The notes under the pieces were generated by a model that was not told the DNA's origin, searched no databases, and worked only from the letters and a program-made list of their open reading frames with translations. A program made the translations under genes and the position numbers. DNA of 33,769 bases, taken from assembly GCA_903831455.1 (NCBI GenBank), contig CAIKXV010000011.1, positions 1-33,769 of the forward strand. Reading direction: 5' to 3'. The first letter of the stretch is position 1. Every line of letters starts with the position of its first letter. The stretch comes from an uncultured Pseudomonadota bacterium. GTDB taxonomy: Bacteria; Pseudomonadota; Gammaproteobacteria; Burkholderiales; CAIKXV01. Shown piece after piece: positions 33,257 through 33,769 of this stretch.

Positions 33257-33285
33257 ACGCTAAACCAATTCGGCGATTGGTTCAA
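33257..33285 (-). promoter_or_regulatory. Promoter of the FadR-type gene with operator in the spacer
   Basis: On the minus strand, TTGAAC (33285-33280), a 17-base spacer and TAGCGT (33262-33257) form a promoter six bases before the ATG. The dyad AACCAAT-N6-ATTGGTT (33263-33282) fills the spacer, so bound repressor would block polymerase; this fits autoregulation. Confidence 0.5.
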
Positions 33286-33383
33286 ATGGGTTCACTACCC
33301 CTTCCCGGGGATGCTGCGGTGCATCAGTCGATCCGGGCGACCCGCTGGCCTGTGACTTCGAGGGGCGCAGGCGGCACTGCCCA

Positions 33384-33410
33384 GATTGGTCCATGTCAAT
33401 CGAACCAATC
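33384..33410. promoter_or_regulatory. Cluster of GATTG/CAATC half-sites
   Basis: GATTGGT (33384-33390) and ACCAATC (33404-33410) form an inverted pair with 13 bases between; an inner CAATC (33397-33401) also pairs with the first GATTG. ATTGGT and ACCAAT are the half-sites known for FadR-family proteins such as PdhR. Confidence 0.5.
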
Positions 33411-33420
33411 GGGATCTCCG

Positions 33421-33450
33421 TTGACGATTGGTCGGACGGACCGCTAGCAT
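33421..33450 (+). promoter_or_regulatory. Promoter of the alpha/beta hydrolase gene with embedded GATTGGT
   Basis: TTGACG (33421-33426), an 18-base spacer and TAGCAT (33445-33450) fit a sigma-70 promoter. A GATTGGT half-site (33426-33432) overlaps the end of the -35. Transcription starting near 33457 would give a leader of about 108 bases. Confidence 0.55.
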
Positions 33451-33564
33451 TCCGCTGGTTGAGTCGCGATGCAGACCGCGGTGTCGGGCGCCTGGCCTGG
33501 CGGGTGCGGCCTCCGTCCGGGACCGTTCCGGGCGGCGACGCATCGCCCGCCCGGAGACGTCATA

Positions 33565-33769
33565 ATGGCCGATGCCCAGTTGCAGTCCGCGCTTGCCCAC
33601 TGGGCCCCGCGCCTCATCGCCAATGGCATTCCCCTGGCCGACTTCCAGGACGTGACTGCGAGCCTGGAGTCGTGGGAGGGCTGGTGCCGGGCCTGGGTGG
33701 CGCGTGGCGAGGTGCACGAGCAACTGGGCGAGGCCGATCTCGCGCGCGGCTGGCGGCTGTCGGCAGGCG
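33565..33769 (+). CDS. Alpha/beta hydrolase, N-terminal part (2,6-dihydroxypseudooxynicotine-hydrolase/FrsA-like), runs off the window
   Basis: Only the first 68 codons are present. The start MADAQLQSALAHWAPRLIANG, shown as LQSALAHWAPRLIANG, then PLADFQDVTASLESWEGWC and VHEQLGEADLARG, resembles the helical N-terminal domain of C-C bond or ester hydrolases of the FrsA/DUF1100 type, including 2,6-dihydroxypseudooxynicotine hydrolase of nicotine breakdown. The catalytic domain lies outside the window, so the call rests on the N-terminal domain only. The ATG at 33565 follows GGAG by nine bases. The promoter and FadR-type half-sites upstream suggest control by the divergent regulator. Confidence 0.55.
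   Translation, partial: MADAQLQSALAHWAPRLIANGIPLADFQDVTASLESWEGWCRAWVARGEVHEQLGEADLARGWRLSAG

Larger units (their letters stand above)
33251..33564. other. 314-bp divergent regulatory region, FadR-type regulator / alpha-beta hydrolase
   Basis: No gene is supported. The region holds both promoters and at least six GATTGG/CCAATC-type half-sites between 33263 and 33432, each listed below. It contains no other recognised signal. GGAG at 33552-33555 serves the rightward gene. Confidence 0.6.

Overview
The window comes from a very GC-rich bacterium, most likely a betaproteobacterium of the Burkholderiales. The evidence is the lipB-lipA pair, a BipA/TypA GTPase, a Bug-type (TctC) solute receptor, many CoA-dependent catabolic enzymes, and regulators of the IclR and FadR/GntR families. 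No rRNA, tRNA, insertion sequence or CRISPR array was seen. This placement is an inference from gene content and composition only.

Layout. Positions 1-3816 are housekeeping: the 3' end of lipB, lipA, a DUF4197 protein, and convergent typA/bipA. Positions 3817-9134 hold an Ldh_2-family dehydrogenase that starts just after a C-rich heptamer repeat, a cytoplasmic two-gene molybdenum hydroxylase ([2Fe-2S] subunit plus Moco subunit), and a SAM methyltransferase. Positions 9264-19437 form a catabolic cluster: Bug receptor, acyl-CoA dehydrogenase, a fused double class III CoA-transferase, a second class III CoA-transferase, an MmgE/PrpD protein, a BadH-like SDR and an IclR regulator (mostly overlapping start/stop codons), followed by two divergent crotonases, one of them BadI-like. 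Positions 19764-22586 hold a second molybdenum hydroxylase pair, this one with a Tat signal. Positions 23028-26455 hold a RidA-like protein, a universal stress protein behind an FNR-type box, a carboxymuconolactone-decarboxylase-like protein and a frameshifted ketopantoate-reductase-like gene. Positions 26724-33769 hold an amidohydrolase, a 3-hydroxyisobutyrate-dehydrogenase-like enzyme, a CocE/NonD hydrolase, a zeta-class GST, an exported protein with a small membrane protein, a FadR-family regulator, and the start of an alpha/beta hydrolase.

How the genes may work together. The 9264-19437 cluster reads as a route that captures a carboxylic acid, moves CoA onto it by class III transferases (no CoA ligase is visible), and then dehydrogenates, hydrates, oxidises and perhaps ring-opens the acyl-CoA. 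The closest recognisable plan is cyclohexanecarboxylate (Bad/Ali) degradation. However, the BadI-like enzyme, one crotonase, the acyl-CoA dehydrogenase and half of the fused transferase all differ at usual catalytic positions, so the substrate is probably something else. GGAAC/GTTCC dyads before the Bug gene and between the crotonases are candidate IclR operators. The flanking hydroxylases, RidA-like protein, zeta GST and hydrolases suggest a wider region for aromatic or N-heterocyclic compounds. That is inference.

The most unusual points are the fused CoA-transferase with an apparently inactive half, the catalytic-residue changes in the catabolic cluster, a Gln in place of the usual catalytic Glu in the exported Moco subunit, the G-quadruplex-capable heptamer repeat, and a FadR-family promoter whose operator fills the -35/-10 spacer and that appears to give a leaderless transcript.
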